Positions 35,501 through 47,148 of a stretch of DNA of 64,000 bases are shown here, piece by piece; the stretch's first letter is position 1, and the number at the start of each line of letters is the position of its first letter. The stretch lies in contig JAEVHH010000001.1 in assembly GCA_017607445.1 (NCBI GenBank), positions 3,906,001 through 3,970,000 of the forward strand, in the 5' to 3' direction. This stretch comes from Histoplasma ohiense. Taxonomy: Eukaryota > Ascomycota > Eurotiomycetes > Onygenales > Ajellomycetaceae. Below the pieces are notes generated by a model. The model made no database searches, had not been told where the DNA came from, and saw only the letters and a program-made list of their open reading frames with translations. The position numbers and the translations under genes are program-made.

Positions 35501-37563
35501 CGCTGCCATTCGGTTCGATAGAAGTGCTGTATATGCATGTACCCCGTAAAGCTAACAGCATCCATGTGTGGAGGGCGATATCAAATAGCTAACCCGTCAC
35601 AGGAGCCTGTTGATATCAGTTCTATCAAGCCTTGGAGCAACGGAACGACCCATGTAATATTAAGCTAGCCACGCACTGTATGTCGGCTTTCATACCGAAC
35701 ACAACGAATAAAACGACCTAGCTAGAGCAAGGAAGAAGAGGATTTCCCCCTTCTCTTCGCATCTGCAGGTTCTACGCAGGAACTTCTAGCGTTTTCCAAT
35801 CCCGTTGCCAAGGGAGGGATTGTGGGGGTGGTGCTTACTCTGCAGATCAAGCATTCCATTCATTGGCTATTTTGCTTCATCGAAGCCTCAAAGAACGAAC
35901 AGGCTCATCGGCAGTTGATTTCTGCTAACACGGAGAGGTCAGAGACACTGCACTAAATCCCCCCTAACCAATCGCCCTAATCATCTCTGCCTCCCCCCCG
36001 GGATCCCCCCGAGCCCTGTAAACATCGTCCCCATTGGCAGTCATGACTTCCAGTAGAGCCGGACTACTAACATCCTGACCAGCATCAACAGCCAGATTTG
36101 TACAGATCTATACTATGTACTGCGTAAACAGCTTTTCAAACTCCTGTATACTCCATGACAAGACCAAAAGAGGCCCACAGACAAAATGAAGGAGACGCAT
36201 ATGAACCAAAATAGATTAAAAAAAAACGCGTAGGATTTAGACAGCGTGTTTGTTGTTTTCAGCCTTGCGAGCCATCTTGACTGTGAAGGCTGGTATGTGT
36301 GTACGGAGTAGTATTGATTGACACTGCGCTGCGTACTGTGCACTCCCAGGATCAGGGATCGGGCGACCAGTCCGACTAAGCTGGGTGTGGGATGGGACAG
36401 CGGGAGGTATCTGTATGAGCTCTCTCTGTGATTCCTCAACTCTGCATGAAGGTCAAATGCAGGGGCGGGAGTTCGGGATCGACGACTGACATATAAGAGA
36501 GAGAGAGAGAGAGAGAGAGGAGAGTTGAAACAGGGCCTGCGTGGGCATGTTTCGTGTCCATGCTATAGTTATTAATTTTCCTGATCATTTTGTTATTTAT
36601 TTTATTTTATTTTATTTTATTTTATCTTATTTTGCTCTGACTTCCAATCGGATTTGCTATCTGTAACTATTGTATGAATATCGAGCGGGATTTACAAACA
36701 TTAAATGTCAAGTGCTGACTCTCGAGAGCGATGTGCATGTTTTTTTTTTTTTTTTTTCTTTGGTAATCTGGAGCCCCTGAATCTCCAGCCTCGTACATCT
36801 AACTTCAGTACAAGATACATCCATGTGGTGTACTGTATACACCCACAGAGTAATACCAGCCAGCAGCTCGTCATCTATAATTCTATACATCCTTACAACT
36901 ACTCATGAATGTAGGGGTACATTTGAAATTTTTGTGTTTATCATTTGTTTTCACATAATTTTAATCCTCTAATCTGTTCAATAACATTCTACATTCTTTA
37001 CACTGTGGGATTGCAATGACAAGGACGAGCGGGTGACTACTAACGGGTGCTAACCCGTCACATTTGATTTCTTGTTCAGAAAGAAGTAAATTAATCATAT
37101 TTCATACAGTTATAATCTGAAGTGATTTCTCTTATGCCCTCATAAATAGAATTCAATGAATAAGAGATTCTTTCTCTGTAAGACTGAGTTTTCAGTTCTT
37201 TGATAAAGTATCAACGCATGTTGTACAGTACAATCATGTATACAATCAGTTAGAGTAGAGTGTGGAATACCATACAGCTTTGCTGCAGCTCATACACTTG
37301 AAATTTGATCATTATCAAATGCTTGAATGATTAAAAGAAGTCTTTCTTCTTGAAAGGAAGCTTGATGACTTTGCATTGTTGATATTTTAATTGTTATGTT
37401 TAATAGCATTGCAAAATGATGAAAGTGGCCGACTCGCTTGTGGATTACGTTATTACATAACAAATCCAACATCTTCAAAAGCAGCAACGATAGCATCAAG
37501 CAAGCATGATGGATACTACCAACCACTTTGCCCAAGGCATTCCTTCCGAAGGCCAGAATCATC
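32573..37563. other. 5-kb gene-poor region
   Basis: AT-rich, with a (TA)n tract at 33339-33361, (GA)n at about 36497-36520, (TTTTA)n at 36596-36633 and a T run at about 36739-36757. Copies of the TACGGAGTA-type 9-mer lie at 33680-33688 and 36302-36310. No supported gene. Confidence 0.5.
36596..36633 (+). repeat. (TTTTA)n microsatellite
   Basis: About seven TTTTA units, one with a C substitution. Confidence 0.85.
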
Positions 37564-39253
37564 ATGAATTTAGCAACCCAACAACAACTATCGATGCTGA
37601 CAAAGACCAAATTACACAAGTTCCTTCTCAACCGCTCTATCACACTCTCGAGTGCCGAGGACAAAGAGGAGGATATGAGAGCGGAATTGCAATATGCCAC
37701 AAAAAGGGCGACCTTATATACTAAGTTAGCAAGTCAAGAGGAGGAAATTCGAAAGCTCGTTGCTTCTCATTGCGGGTTGGCAAGTCCTGACCTGGTACAA
37801 GTACCGAATATGATCGACCAAGATAACAACCTGGTGTGGCGACATGGAAGCTTTAACGTGTGTATCCCAGTACATATCAACAACTCTGGGCGATCTCTAC
37901 CGGCGAAAATGGCGTTCAGGGTGCCTTTGCCATATAAGATTGGTGAAGAAGCATTCCCTGGCAATGCAGAGGAGAAGGTGCGGTCTGAGGCTGCAACATA
38001 CATCTGGATCAATGAGAACTGTCCGGATATACCTATTCCAAAGCTACAAGGATTTGGAGTCCCTGGTAGTCTCAGTGTGAGTGCATAATAGTCTTCAGCT
38101 GCTATTATATAGACTGCTAACATCTAGTGAGTAGTTCTTTGAGCCCAGCTTTGTTTCACTCTGACAAAGGATCAAGTCTGATATCTGGCGCTTTCTCTGT
38201 CATCTGTGTGGAAGCCCAGGATTTTGCAAATACATCCCACACAAGAGAACTACATTCTTTGAATATGGTTATATCTTGATTGACTGGATTGAAAGTGATG
38301 ACTCACAAATGCTCTCATACACATTTAACAAACTGCATACAGAAGCACAGATTCAGAATCTTTATTGAAGCATGTCAAGAATTATGATTTCTCTTGCTAA
38401 GATTCCACAATCTTGGATTGGCTCTTGGACCATTGATAATGTTGGTCAAATTAGTCTGTCCAATCATCCCATGTTCTGTCACCTTCATCAACTGGAAAAC
38501 TGGACTATTCCAACTGATATTCTGCGGAACATGATCTACACAAGTGCCAATAGTCTGTATCTTGATTTACTTACTGACCACAACAATCATTTCCAATATC
38601 AAGGAAAGGCTGTCTTTAGTGAAACAGATGCACATGCTCAAGCTAGAGATCTAGTGCTTATGAGAGCAGTTCTTCATAAATTTATCAGTTGATATCTCCA
38701 TGATGACCCATTTGTCATGCAGCTAACAGATCTGTATATCAGCAATATCTTTGTTGACAAGGACTGGAATATCAAATATGTTATCAATCTTGAATGAGCA
38801 TGCTCTCTACTGCTTGAGAAATTGCTGCCTCCATGGTGGCTATCGGACAAGGGTGTTGATCAAATCAAAGGCCCAGAGTATGAATGGTTCAAGGCATGTT
38901 ATGAGCAATTTACAGATATATTTGAACAAGAGGAGATGGGCGCACCACTACATCACAATGGACATCACTACTCTCAGGCCACAAGTATGAAAAGTGCTTT
39001 AGAGAATGGTTGATACTGGTACTTGAATGCATTGCGGACCCCAAAGGGTTTGTTCAATCTTTTCAGAAGATATATTAAGCCATTTTATGATAATGTCCCT
39101 AAAGAATCCCTCTCTGCAGCTTTATCTCCATTCTGGACACTTGGAATGACTTCATTTGTGGATTCAAAACTGGAAGAATTTTCCCAGTACCGCCAAGAGG
39201 TTCGTGACATTTTCAATAGCGAAAAGAGTGGAAAACCTCACTTCTACCTATGA
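37564..39253 (+). pseudogene. APH-family phosphotransferase pseudogene with five in-frame TGA
   Basis: A full-length fungal APH/choline-kinase-fold gene whose frame is preserved except for nonsense codons. Exon 1 is 37564-38076 (MNLATQQQLS...) and the intron is 38077-38134 (GTGAGT to GTGAGTAG). Exon 2 is 38135-39253. Both exons are multiples of three (513 + 1119 nt, 543 codons). N-lobe: RHGSFNVCIPV (glycine loop), KMAFRVPLP (Lys) and EEKVRSEAATYIW (Glu helix). C-lobe: MQLTDLYISNIFVDKDWNIKY, the catalytic Asp/Asn loop shifted to TDLxxxN as in this fungal family, and then INLE-TGA-ACS where the family has a Trp. In-frame TGA codons lie at 38162, 38366, 38690, 38795 and 39011. No TAA, TAG or frameshift is present before the natural end. 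Exon 2 is strongly CpG-depleted (about 8 CpG in 1119 nt), which fits mutation by CpG deamination or a RIP-like process. Confidence 0.85.
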
Positions 39254-39293
39254 TAGCCATGATATCTGTTTGCTTCAATACAATGAAAAATCT

Positions 39294-39743
39294 TTACACT
39301 CTTCTAGGAACCTCTTCATCTTCGCATCGGTCGCGGGCGTGAGTACCACTGCTGCTCATGAGTTGGGCTGCTTGAGGGTCTCGGGTTACTCTTGAGATCA
39401 AATCCTCTCCGGTCCTTTCTGACGGTGGTGCAGGTTGTCCACCATGTTCCAGGGCAAGTAGCGTTCTTTCTCTTTCCACGTCAACGCTGTTGGTGCTTGT
39501 AGTATTGCTCGTAGTATTGCTTGCAGCAGAACCGTGGGTGGCAGCAGTGCTATCGACTGTCGGTGCACCTGTAGAATGCTGCGTGCTTGGTAGGCCTCGC
39601 GAAGAAGAGCCTAGGCTCGAGGTATTCGGGCTCCAGCGACTGATCTCCTGGTACTGACCATGCCCAGACTGACTAACGGTCGTCTGGCTCCCGGCCGCGC
39701 TTTGTTGCGTGGTGTTGTCAGACGTGCGGGGGGGGGTCGACAT
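39294..39743 (-). CDS. Orphan Ser/Thr-rich ORF, possibly a truncated retroelement gag N-terminus
   Basis: 149-codon ORF starting MSTPPRTSDNTTQQSAAG. It is dominated by Ser, Thr, Gln and Pro, with a more charged C-terminal third (RERTLLALEHG, RTGEDLISRVTRDPQAAQL). It abuts the tail of the APH pseudogene, on the opposite strand, 40 bp away. Its CpG content is normal, unlike the pseudogene. The composition and the abrupt end are reminiscent of the N-terminal part of fungal LTR-element gag proteins cut off by a deletion, but no LTR, primer site, zinc knuckle or pol sequence is visible. It could equally be the first exon of a host gene or a chance ORF. Confidence 0.35.
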   Translation of the reverse strand: MSTPPRTSDNTTQQSAAGSQTTVSQSGHGQYQEISRWSPNTSSLGSSSRGLPSTQHSTGAPTVDSTAATHGSAASNTTSNTTSTNSVDVERERTLLALEHGGQPAPPSERTGEDLISRVTRDPQAAQLMSSSGTHARDRCEDEEVPRRV

Positions 39744-41585
39744 GATGACTTTCTGTCTTCATCGTTAGCTAATGTTATGAGCTATGCTATGTGTTACCAT
39801 ACCGTAGGTTCTTTCACACACAAAATGATTTTGCCTTGCTCTTGCGAAGACAAGAAGAATCAAGAGAAGTAGGTTAAAATCAATTGATTTTGGTCGAAAT
39901 CGGTATCCTTTGTTGGGTTTACACGAAACTAGCGAGAATCTGATATGCCCGAAAGTACGGAGTACATAGTTGAGTCTCACAAACCCGGGGGGCCATCTAT
40001 GCCCAACACAATACGCTTCCCACGAACCTGTATGATGAACCTATCTCAACTCCATAGTCAATGGCATTCCAAACATATCGGGCTTCATTCCTGCATGCGT
40101 ATATTTCATACACAAAGCCCAAAGCGGGCACCCCGCTCCCCAAAAGTTCAATCTAATTCAGTCCCGGACGCTGTGGTAAAGCATATAAAGTGTGTAACTA
40201 TGTGTGTATGTATGTATGTATGTATGGATCCGCGCTACTTTCCAGTTTCTATAAATTGCAGACGGGGGGAAGGTGTGTCGCCGGCCATGAATGTGTTGTG
40301 TCCCATGCATACATGTTCTCGCAGAGAAGGAGTCATTCAGAGATGACTATGAAAAACGCGTGTAGGAGATATCTACAGTACATTCTCAGGTTCTTGTCAT
40401 GGGCATGGGAGTAGTCCATACAACAAACATCACACACTCTTGATGTATATATATGTACCAGTATGTGAATATGTATGTTCTCCTAACTGCTCTCGACCAG
40501 ACTCAACTCAAGACTGTGATTAGACATTTAGTTTCTCACTCTTCAGATCTGCGAGTCTTGCAGCGATGTGTCTCAAAAAATGACTCTGTTTATATTGAAT
40601 ATACCGCGAAGAAACGCACAAAATCCAGATTCGAGTCTGCTTGTTATCTGACTTGGAGCAAAATGAGACTTCCCCCAAGCAGAATGTTTGTGTGGAAGCA
40701 AGTCATCCTTCCTCCTCAACACCAGGAGAGTTAGAGAGTTGTGATTCAGCATCCAACTCAAATACCAGCAAACGACACTCTGGGTCCCCACCATGCCAAG
40801 TGACAAATCCGTGTTGTGGGGGAAAAAAAGATATGGTTCGTATGGGGACGCCATTGTATTGCGGATAGGGATAAAAAGAAACAGTCTGTTTAAGGTGGGT
40901 TGGGGGGGAGAGATAGCTACGGTGAGGATTGGGATAACTAGGGGATGCCTGGCAGCCGAAAACGCCATGGAACAAGACCCTGATTGGTTAGGATGTAGAA
41001 TTATCCGTCGCTCACTCAGGGAAGAAGTGTGGGTTGGGTTGTCATCCATAGCCAGCCTGGGGCTTTGTTTGCCAGAGATATGAAAAAGAGGAAAACGAGG
41101 AAAATCCCGCTTCCCGATAAAACGTTGGTTGCCTGTTTGCAGGAGGCATGGATTTAAGAGTTACTCAGCTTTGTTCGAATGAGGTTAACCAATCTCAATT
41201 CAATATTGCGTACAACTACTAATAGGATTCGATGGTTCGATATTTGATTTCAATTATTGCTGCTGGGAAGTAAGTTAGTATCACACTGGTCTTGTTTGAA
41301 TTCTCTGTCTCAACGACGTCCTTATCCATAGGATCAACTGCCACCCGTGGACTTTGTTACTACTGTTCACTATTATTGTGCTGCTCTAGCTGGATCCTCT
41401 CCTCGTAGAATAAATACTCTCGGGAAACAGAAAATGAGAAAATGTCAATGGATCCGTTTGCAGTGGAACGCCGGCTAGCTCAGGCCTACGGGGGCCTGGG
41501 TTGCTCCAGCACGGGCTTCGTCGTCAAAGGTCAAGGCCGATTTGAATGCCCATTTGCAGCCCAAGATCAAGCACAGCCTGTATAT

Positions 41586-41623
<38 letters not shown>

Positions 41624-41757
41624 CTGTATACGGGACTATGAAGTACCAGGAAAAGTACCAAGCCTGGCTCTGTCGGCCATTTTCACAGTTGAGATAATCC
41701 GGACACCACTCCTGTAAAATAAGCTGGTTCGTGTATTGTACGGTACAACATACCATG
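39744..41757. other. Intergenic, no supported gene
   Basis: Contains a (TGTA)n tract at 40203-40226, a (TAGA)n tract at 41587-41623 and a TACGGAGTA copy at 39956-39964. The ORFs here are short and domain-free. Confidence 0.5.
41587..41623 (+). repeat. (TAGA)n microsatellite
   Basis: About nine tandem TAGA units. Confidence 0.9.
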
Positions 41758-42958
41758 AAGTACGGAGTACAGAGCACAGAAGTCCTCTCGCTCAGAAGCT
41801 GACACTAAAGTTCCAATCTTCACATCCAAGGGTTTAGATTCCACGCATTCTCTTTCTACGGCAATAGTGAAAATAATAAATCAATAACAAGACGGACAGT
41901 CAGTTATCCTTCGTCAAAGAAGAAGAACCAGCAGTGGCAGAAGACGATAGCTGCGGCGACAGATCTGCCGTGGCACACAGCTCCCTGCGTCCTCCCCCAA
42001 TCCAGCCCCATTCTCTCCGCCCTTGGCTCCCTGCGCTGCCTAACCAAATTTCCTTTGGCTGACCACTGCAGCCGCCTGAGTGTTCGTTCTCACCCTCGCT
42101 CACCTCACCCTCCTTCTCACCTCCTCGCTTCTCACTCTCACCCTCACCTCACTTCTCTCTCATTTCTCACACACACTCTCCTCTCATCCTCCGCCTATTT
42201 GCCAGCCGTTTTTCCTCCTTCGTGTGTTTCTTCTTCGGCCCTGGATTCTGTCGTCCCCATCCGTCGCCTTGCTCCCTTTCTCGCTCGACCCACGCTGACT
42301 CCTCTTTCAACCCCACTCCTTTTCGCTGCCCATCCGTCGTACAGTTCTGTCGAATATAACGAGGGCTCGAAGGACCATTCATTCCCTTTACTATTGCTCT
42401 TCCTCCCGGCCCAAACTCCAACCTTGTCTTTCAAACCAACCCTCTTCCATTTTTCGGTGTTTTCGCCTCTTCCTTAGTGTTCTTTTTTCTCCACCCCGTT
42501 CGCTCTCTCTCTCTCTCTCTCTCTGTCCTGGTTGGACCATTTAATCGCCTGGCGTGGGTGGTTCTACTCGTGCCTCCTGTCTGTGTTCGCAGTAGTGCGT
42601 TCTGTGACTGGTAATACCATTCTATCTGCGAACCACTGTCCGACCTTCGATTGCCCTCGAACCATTCCCCCAATCGAAACTGAGAGGGACGGCAAATAAA
42701 CTTCATACAACCAGAGAAAGGGGAAAAAAAAAGGAGGAGAAATCACGAGGAAATAACCAGCACGCTTGAAACCACCTATTCCCCCCTCCCCCCTTAACCT
42801 TCTTTATCAACCGATAATAAACCTGTCAACATCGAAACAACCAAAATAACCGACCCTTCACGACGATGCGATAGAAATACTCACAGCTCCTTTCTCCGAC
42901 CTTAACCTTTCCTCGATCCTCCTATTCCTCTCTCTCCCCTGGGAAAATTAGCCAAGCC
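41758..42958 (+). promoter_or_regulatory. Putative 1.2-kb ATG-depleted leader of the Ras GEF gene
   Basis: I read all 1.2 kb upstream of the start codon at 42959 and found a single ATG (42865), where about 19 would be expected. That ATG is followed by CGA TAG, giving a two-codon uORF 85 nt before the main start. The stretch is pyrimidine-rich, with a (TC)n run at about 42504-42525. This looks like a long transcribed leader selected against upstream starts. No gene lies in it, despite Ser/Pro/Leu-rich open frames. Confidence 0.5.
42865..42873 (+). CDS. Minimal uORF (Met-Arg-stop)
   Basis: ATG CGA TAG, the only upstream ATG in the putative leader of the Ras GEF gene. Uninterrupted two-codon uORFs can stall or recycle scanning ribosomes, so a regulatory role is possible but untested. 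Confidence 0.4.
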
Positions 42959-45900
42959 ATGTACTCTTCTCGATCTGCTGTCCCGCTCACGGTCAACTCA
43001 AAGTCCGTTTTGAATGCGAAACCCGGCACCTTTGCCGCTGCTTTCCACTACACTGAAGACGAAGCTTTGTCATCCAACGACAACTCACAATACCACTCCA
43101 CCAACAACCACTCCTATCACGCAGACATGGCAAGACATCATGGAAACGATGGATACGGTATGAATAATAACAGGGTAACTGAAGAAGGTAATGTTTTCCC
43201 TTTTCTTCCCAAGTTCCTCTTTGTTTTTAAACCTGCATAAGTCCCTTTTATATTCCTTCCATAATCCGCGGTTCTTGTTGACAAGGAAAGCAAATAAAAT
43301 AGTATATAACTCTCCAGTGGAATCTCCGCCTGCTTTATACGTTCGTGCCCTCTATAACTATACTGCTGATGACCACACGAGTCTCAGTTTCCGTCAAGGC
43401 GACATTATACAGGTCCTTAACCAGCTGGATACTGGATGGTGGGATGGCGTCATGGGGGACGTGCGCGGCTGGTTCCCGAGCAACTACTGTGCAGTTGTAA
43501 CAGACCCGGATTCTATAGGATTGGGTGGTGGCCACTTTGGCCATGAAGCCGGTGACATCAGCGCGGAATCCGGCGCTGACGACTACGACGACGACGATGA
43601 TCTGGACTCGGAAGGAAACCCCAAAGACGAACAGTCAATCCTCCCCATCGAAGGAACAAGAGGCTCAGAACATGAAGAAGCAGCCTTCTGGATTCCCCAG
43701 GCCACGGCTGATGGACGGCTATTCTACTTCAACACCTTGACCGGTCGAAGCACGGCAGAACTCCCGTTAGAGTCACCCATGTCCGCTACAGAAACTGGTC
43801 CACGCGATAGAACAAATATATTTGTTCCTGATCAGACTCGGCCCCCGCCAGAGTTGATGGTTGGGGGGATCGATCGTGACGAGGATGATTACGATGGCTC
43901 GGGATCGGAGGCTGAAGGCGAATCCTTAATACGTTCTTCACACGATTCTGAGTCACGACGTCGACGGTCCTTTATTTCGGATGGTGTTTCCCCTGCCACC
44001 TCGCTAGACTCGATAAATGCGTCGCCCATAGTAAAATCATATTCTGAGTCTAAACACACTCACCAGTCGCCTCCTAGCAGCAGCAGCCAGTTGCCTTCAA
44101 ATAGTGGCGTGCTCTCCTCTGCTGCGAATGCTCAGCCCGCCCAGAACGAGAGACTTTCTGCCCAGTCTCTCTCGTCCACTATTCCTCGTCTTTTCCTCGA
44201 TGACGGCTCGTCTACTCCCCTTACTTGGAATAAGCTTGTTGGGAACATGCGCCAAGCAATCGATGCCTACAGGCGTGCGATTATGGAAGGCCATCGCGAA
44301 CAATACGTAAGACGGGCTGAAGATATTTCTGATCATCTCAGGATGCTGCTCGCTGCAGGCTCGGACACTACTGATAATCACTCTGGCAATCCTTCTATAA
44401 TCTCAACGAATAAAGCATTGTATCCGCATTTCCGCGATATGATGTCCAAATTCTCGAAACTTGTCCTTTCGTCCCATATCGCTGCAGCTGACTGGCGGGG
44501 CCCAGATTCGGATGCCAAGTGCTTGCAGGAGGCTGAAGGTGTTTTGCATGCCGTCTATGGCTATGTCGAAGTTGCAAGACAACAACGAGGCGACGACATT
44601 AGTCGTCTAGTTCCCGGCTTTGTCCAGGGAAGCTCGTCTGGCGGCCACTGGCAGAATAACAACGTGGGAATTCGAAATCCAACTACATTTTTAGACTATG
44701 AAAATCAAGACCCGGGACTAGAGCCAACTGTGGTCCTCAATTCGAACATCGTTGATCGAATTGAAAACCTGAAGGATATGCTTGCAGCTAGCACACGAAG
44801 ATTGGAAGAGAATCTGTCTCTGTCGGAGAAGACTATAACCCCCAGAATACACCTGGCGATCGCAGATACGGTCTGCGCTGCTTGCTCTAGAGTGGTCGAA
44901 TGCTTTCAACCGTGGATGTCACTTGTGGAGTCTATTGATCTTTCTCCACTGGAACGCGGTTCTCAGAATCCACAACTAGTCGACTACAGCCTTCAAAAAC
45001 AACGCGCATATGATGGTATCGCTGACTTGGTCCTAAGTTGCCAGGCTGTTTCCGCCCCTTTGGGTGATGAATGGGCAGAAATGAGAGGCGATACCCTCGA
45101 AACCCGACTGGCCGGTGTAAGGTCGGTTACGCGTCAACTACAGAATTATGTGGCCCAAATCGGGTTCTCTCTCACGCTACTCCTTGAGCAAGCTCCTTCA
45201 GAAGCGCCTCCAGCTCGAGACATTGGTGGTGCTAGCTTGTCAAAAGTTCCGTCGGGGTCGATAGGAATGCCCTCGGCTTTTCCTCCAGCTGATAGGCAAC
45301 CCGTAAAGAGTCGAGCAAATATCGATAAAGCGCAGCGTTTTTTTGGCGATACCATCCCAACAGAACCAGCGATGCAATGGTATTTGAACATTGACCACGA
45401 ATCGGAAGTTTTCTACGACAACAAAGGAGAAGTACCGACGCTCAAGTGTGGTACGCTTGCTGGCCTGGTGGAACATCTCACGCGCCATGACAAACTTGAC
45501 ACGTCCTTCAACTCCACGTTCCTGCTCACATACCGTTCCTTTACAACCGCATCTGAGTTATTCGAGATGCTTGTGCATCGCTTCACTTTACAGCCGCCTT
45601 ACGGATTGGACAAAACAGATTTACAAACTTGGATCGAACAAAAGCAGATCCCAATCCGGATTCGAGTTGTTAATATCATGAAAAATTGGTTTGAGAATTA
45701 CTGGATGGAGCCCAACGATGATGCGAACATGCGCCTCCTGCAGCGGGTATACGCATTCGTCAAAGATTCGATTGGCAAGGCAAAGACTCCTGGCTCCCAG
45801 CAGTTGTTGAGCTTGATCGATCAGCGTATGCGTGGCCAAGATACCTCCGCGAAACGACTTGTTCCTACCATAAGCGGCAACGCACCACCACCGATTCTCC

Positions 45901-47148
45901 CCAAGAACCTGAAGAAGCTAAAGTTCCTGGACATTGATCCGATGGAATTCGCGAGGCAGCTTACTATTATTGAATCCAGGCTCTACGCCCGGATCAAACC
46001 TACGGAATGCCTTAACAAGACATGGCAGAAGAAACTTGCCCCCGATGAGCCTGATCCAGCAGCCAATGTGAAGGCACTGATTCTTCATTCGAATCAGTTG
46101 ACTAATTGGGTCGCGGAGATGATACTGCATCAGCAGGATGTGAAGCGGAGAGTAGTTGTCATTAAGCACTTTGTCTTGATTGCAGAGGTATGACCTACTT
46201 CTTTCACGTCATACCTTGTCTGCGGAACGTTATTTTAACATTATTTGTGATGGGAACTGACATTAATCAACTAACTCTAGCGATGTCGTGCAATGAACAA
46301 CTACTCCACGCTAACATCGATAATATCAGCTTTGGGTACAGCACCTGTCCACAGACTGAATCGAACATGGGCCCAAGTTAGCGCCCGAATATTAGCAGTA
46401 CTTGAGAATATGCGGCGGCTTATGGCTAGCACGAAAAATTTTGGCGAATATCGCGAGGCACTACATCTTGCTAACCCTCCCTGTATTCCCTTCTTCGGTA
46501 AACTTTATTCCTCCCCTCCCTAGTTTGTGCGATAAACTTTGTCTTCGGAGCATCTTTTCGGTTAACAACCAATGACTTAGGCGTTTATCTAACGGATCTT
46601 ACGTTTATCGAGGATGGAATCCCATCACTAACTCAATCGCATCTGATCAACTTCAACAAGCGAGCCAAGACGGCTGAGGTGATCCGCGACATTCAGCAGT
46701 ATCAAAATGCGCCGTACCCGTTCCACCCCGTGCCGGAGCTGCAGGACTACGTACTTAGCAATATGCAGGCGGCCGGTGATGTGCACGAAATGTACGATCG
46801 CAGTCTTGAGGTTGAGCCCAGAGAACGCGAAGACGAGAAAATAGCGAGGTATGGACGAATGAATGACGCTTCTGTTTTTGCACTGATGATTTCTACTTGA
46901 ATTATGATCATGATATGTTTTTGCTTCTTATTTTTTCTCCCTGTTGGGCATTTTGTTCTTCTCATCTCACGACCTGTTCCAAGCCCTCCTCCCACAATCC
47001 CCAGATTTCTTACTCTCCCAAGATCCCTGTCATGGTCACATTGCATCATTTCCCCTTTGCGCTCTTAGTTGTCGCTTTTAGGTTCAGCCTTGGCCCATCA
47101 TTGCGGGCGGAGATATTGGTTTTGGTGGCTAGTTGGCACGTGCGCTAG
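42959..47148 (+). CDS. CDC25: Cdc25-type Ras guanine-nucleotide exchange factor (SH3, WW, RasGEF)
   Basis: Activator of Ras by GDP/GTP exchange, upstream of adenylate cyclase/PKA in fungi, at membranes. Inferred exons: 42959-43187, 43318-46187, 46281-46497, 46581-46848 and 47082-47148 (3651 nt, 1216 aa). An SH3 domain lies at about residues 82-145 (ALYNYTADDHTSLSF, WWDGVMGDVRGWFPSNY). A WW-like motif lies at about 200-235 (FWIPQATADGRLFYFN). The RasGEF N-terminal domain is at about 770-860 (LTYRSFTTASELFEML), and the catalytic Cdc25 homology domain at about 930-1170 (DPMEFARQLTIIESRLY, HSNQLTNWVAE, KHFVLIAERCRAMNNY, NLTFIEDG-like TDLTFIEDGIP, FNKRAKTAEVI). Acidic Asp runs separate SH3 and WW. 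The last 22 residues depend on a 233-nt intron. If unspliced, the protein would end instead at 46900 with a different 17-residue tail. The start is the first ATG of the long frame. Confidence 0.93.

Noticed and set aside
35588..37061. Shared 13-mer GCTAACCCGTCAC at 35588 and 37049, first taken as a mobile-element end
   Set aside because: In 64 kb dozens of shared 13-mers are expected by chance, and the flanks show no further similarity or duplication.
42055..42477. 140-codon Ser/Pro/Leu-rich plus-strand ORF before the Ras GEF
   Set aside because: It has no ATG at all and simple pyrimidine-rich composition, so it is better explained as untranslated leader.
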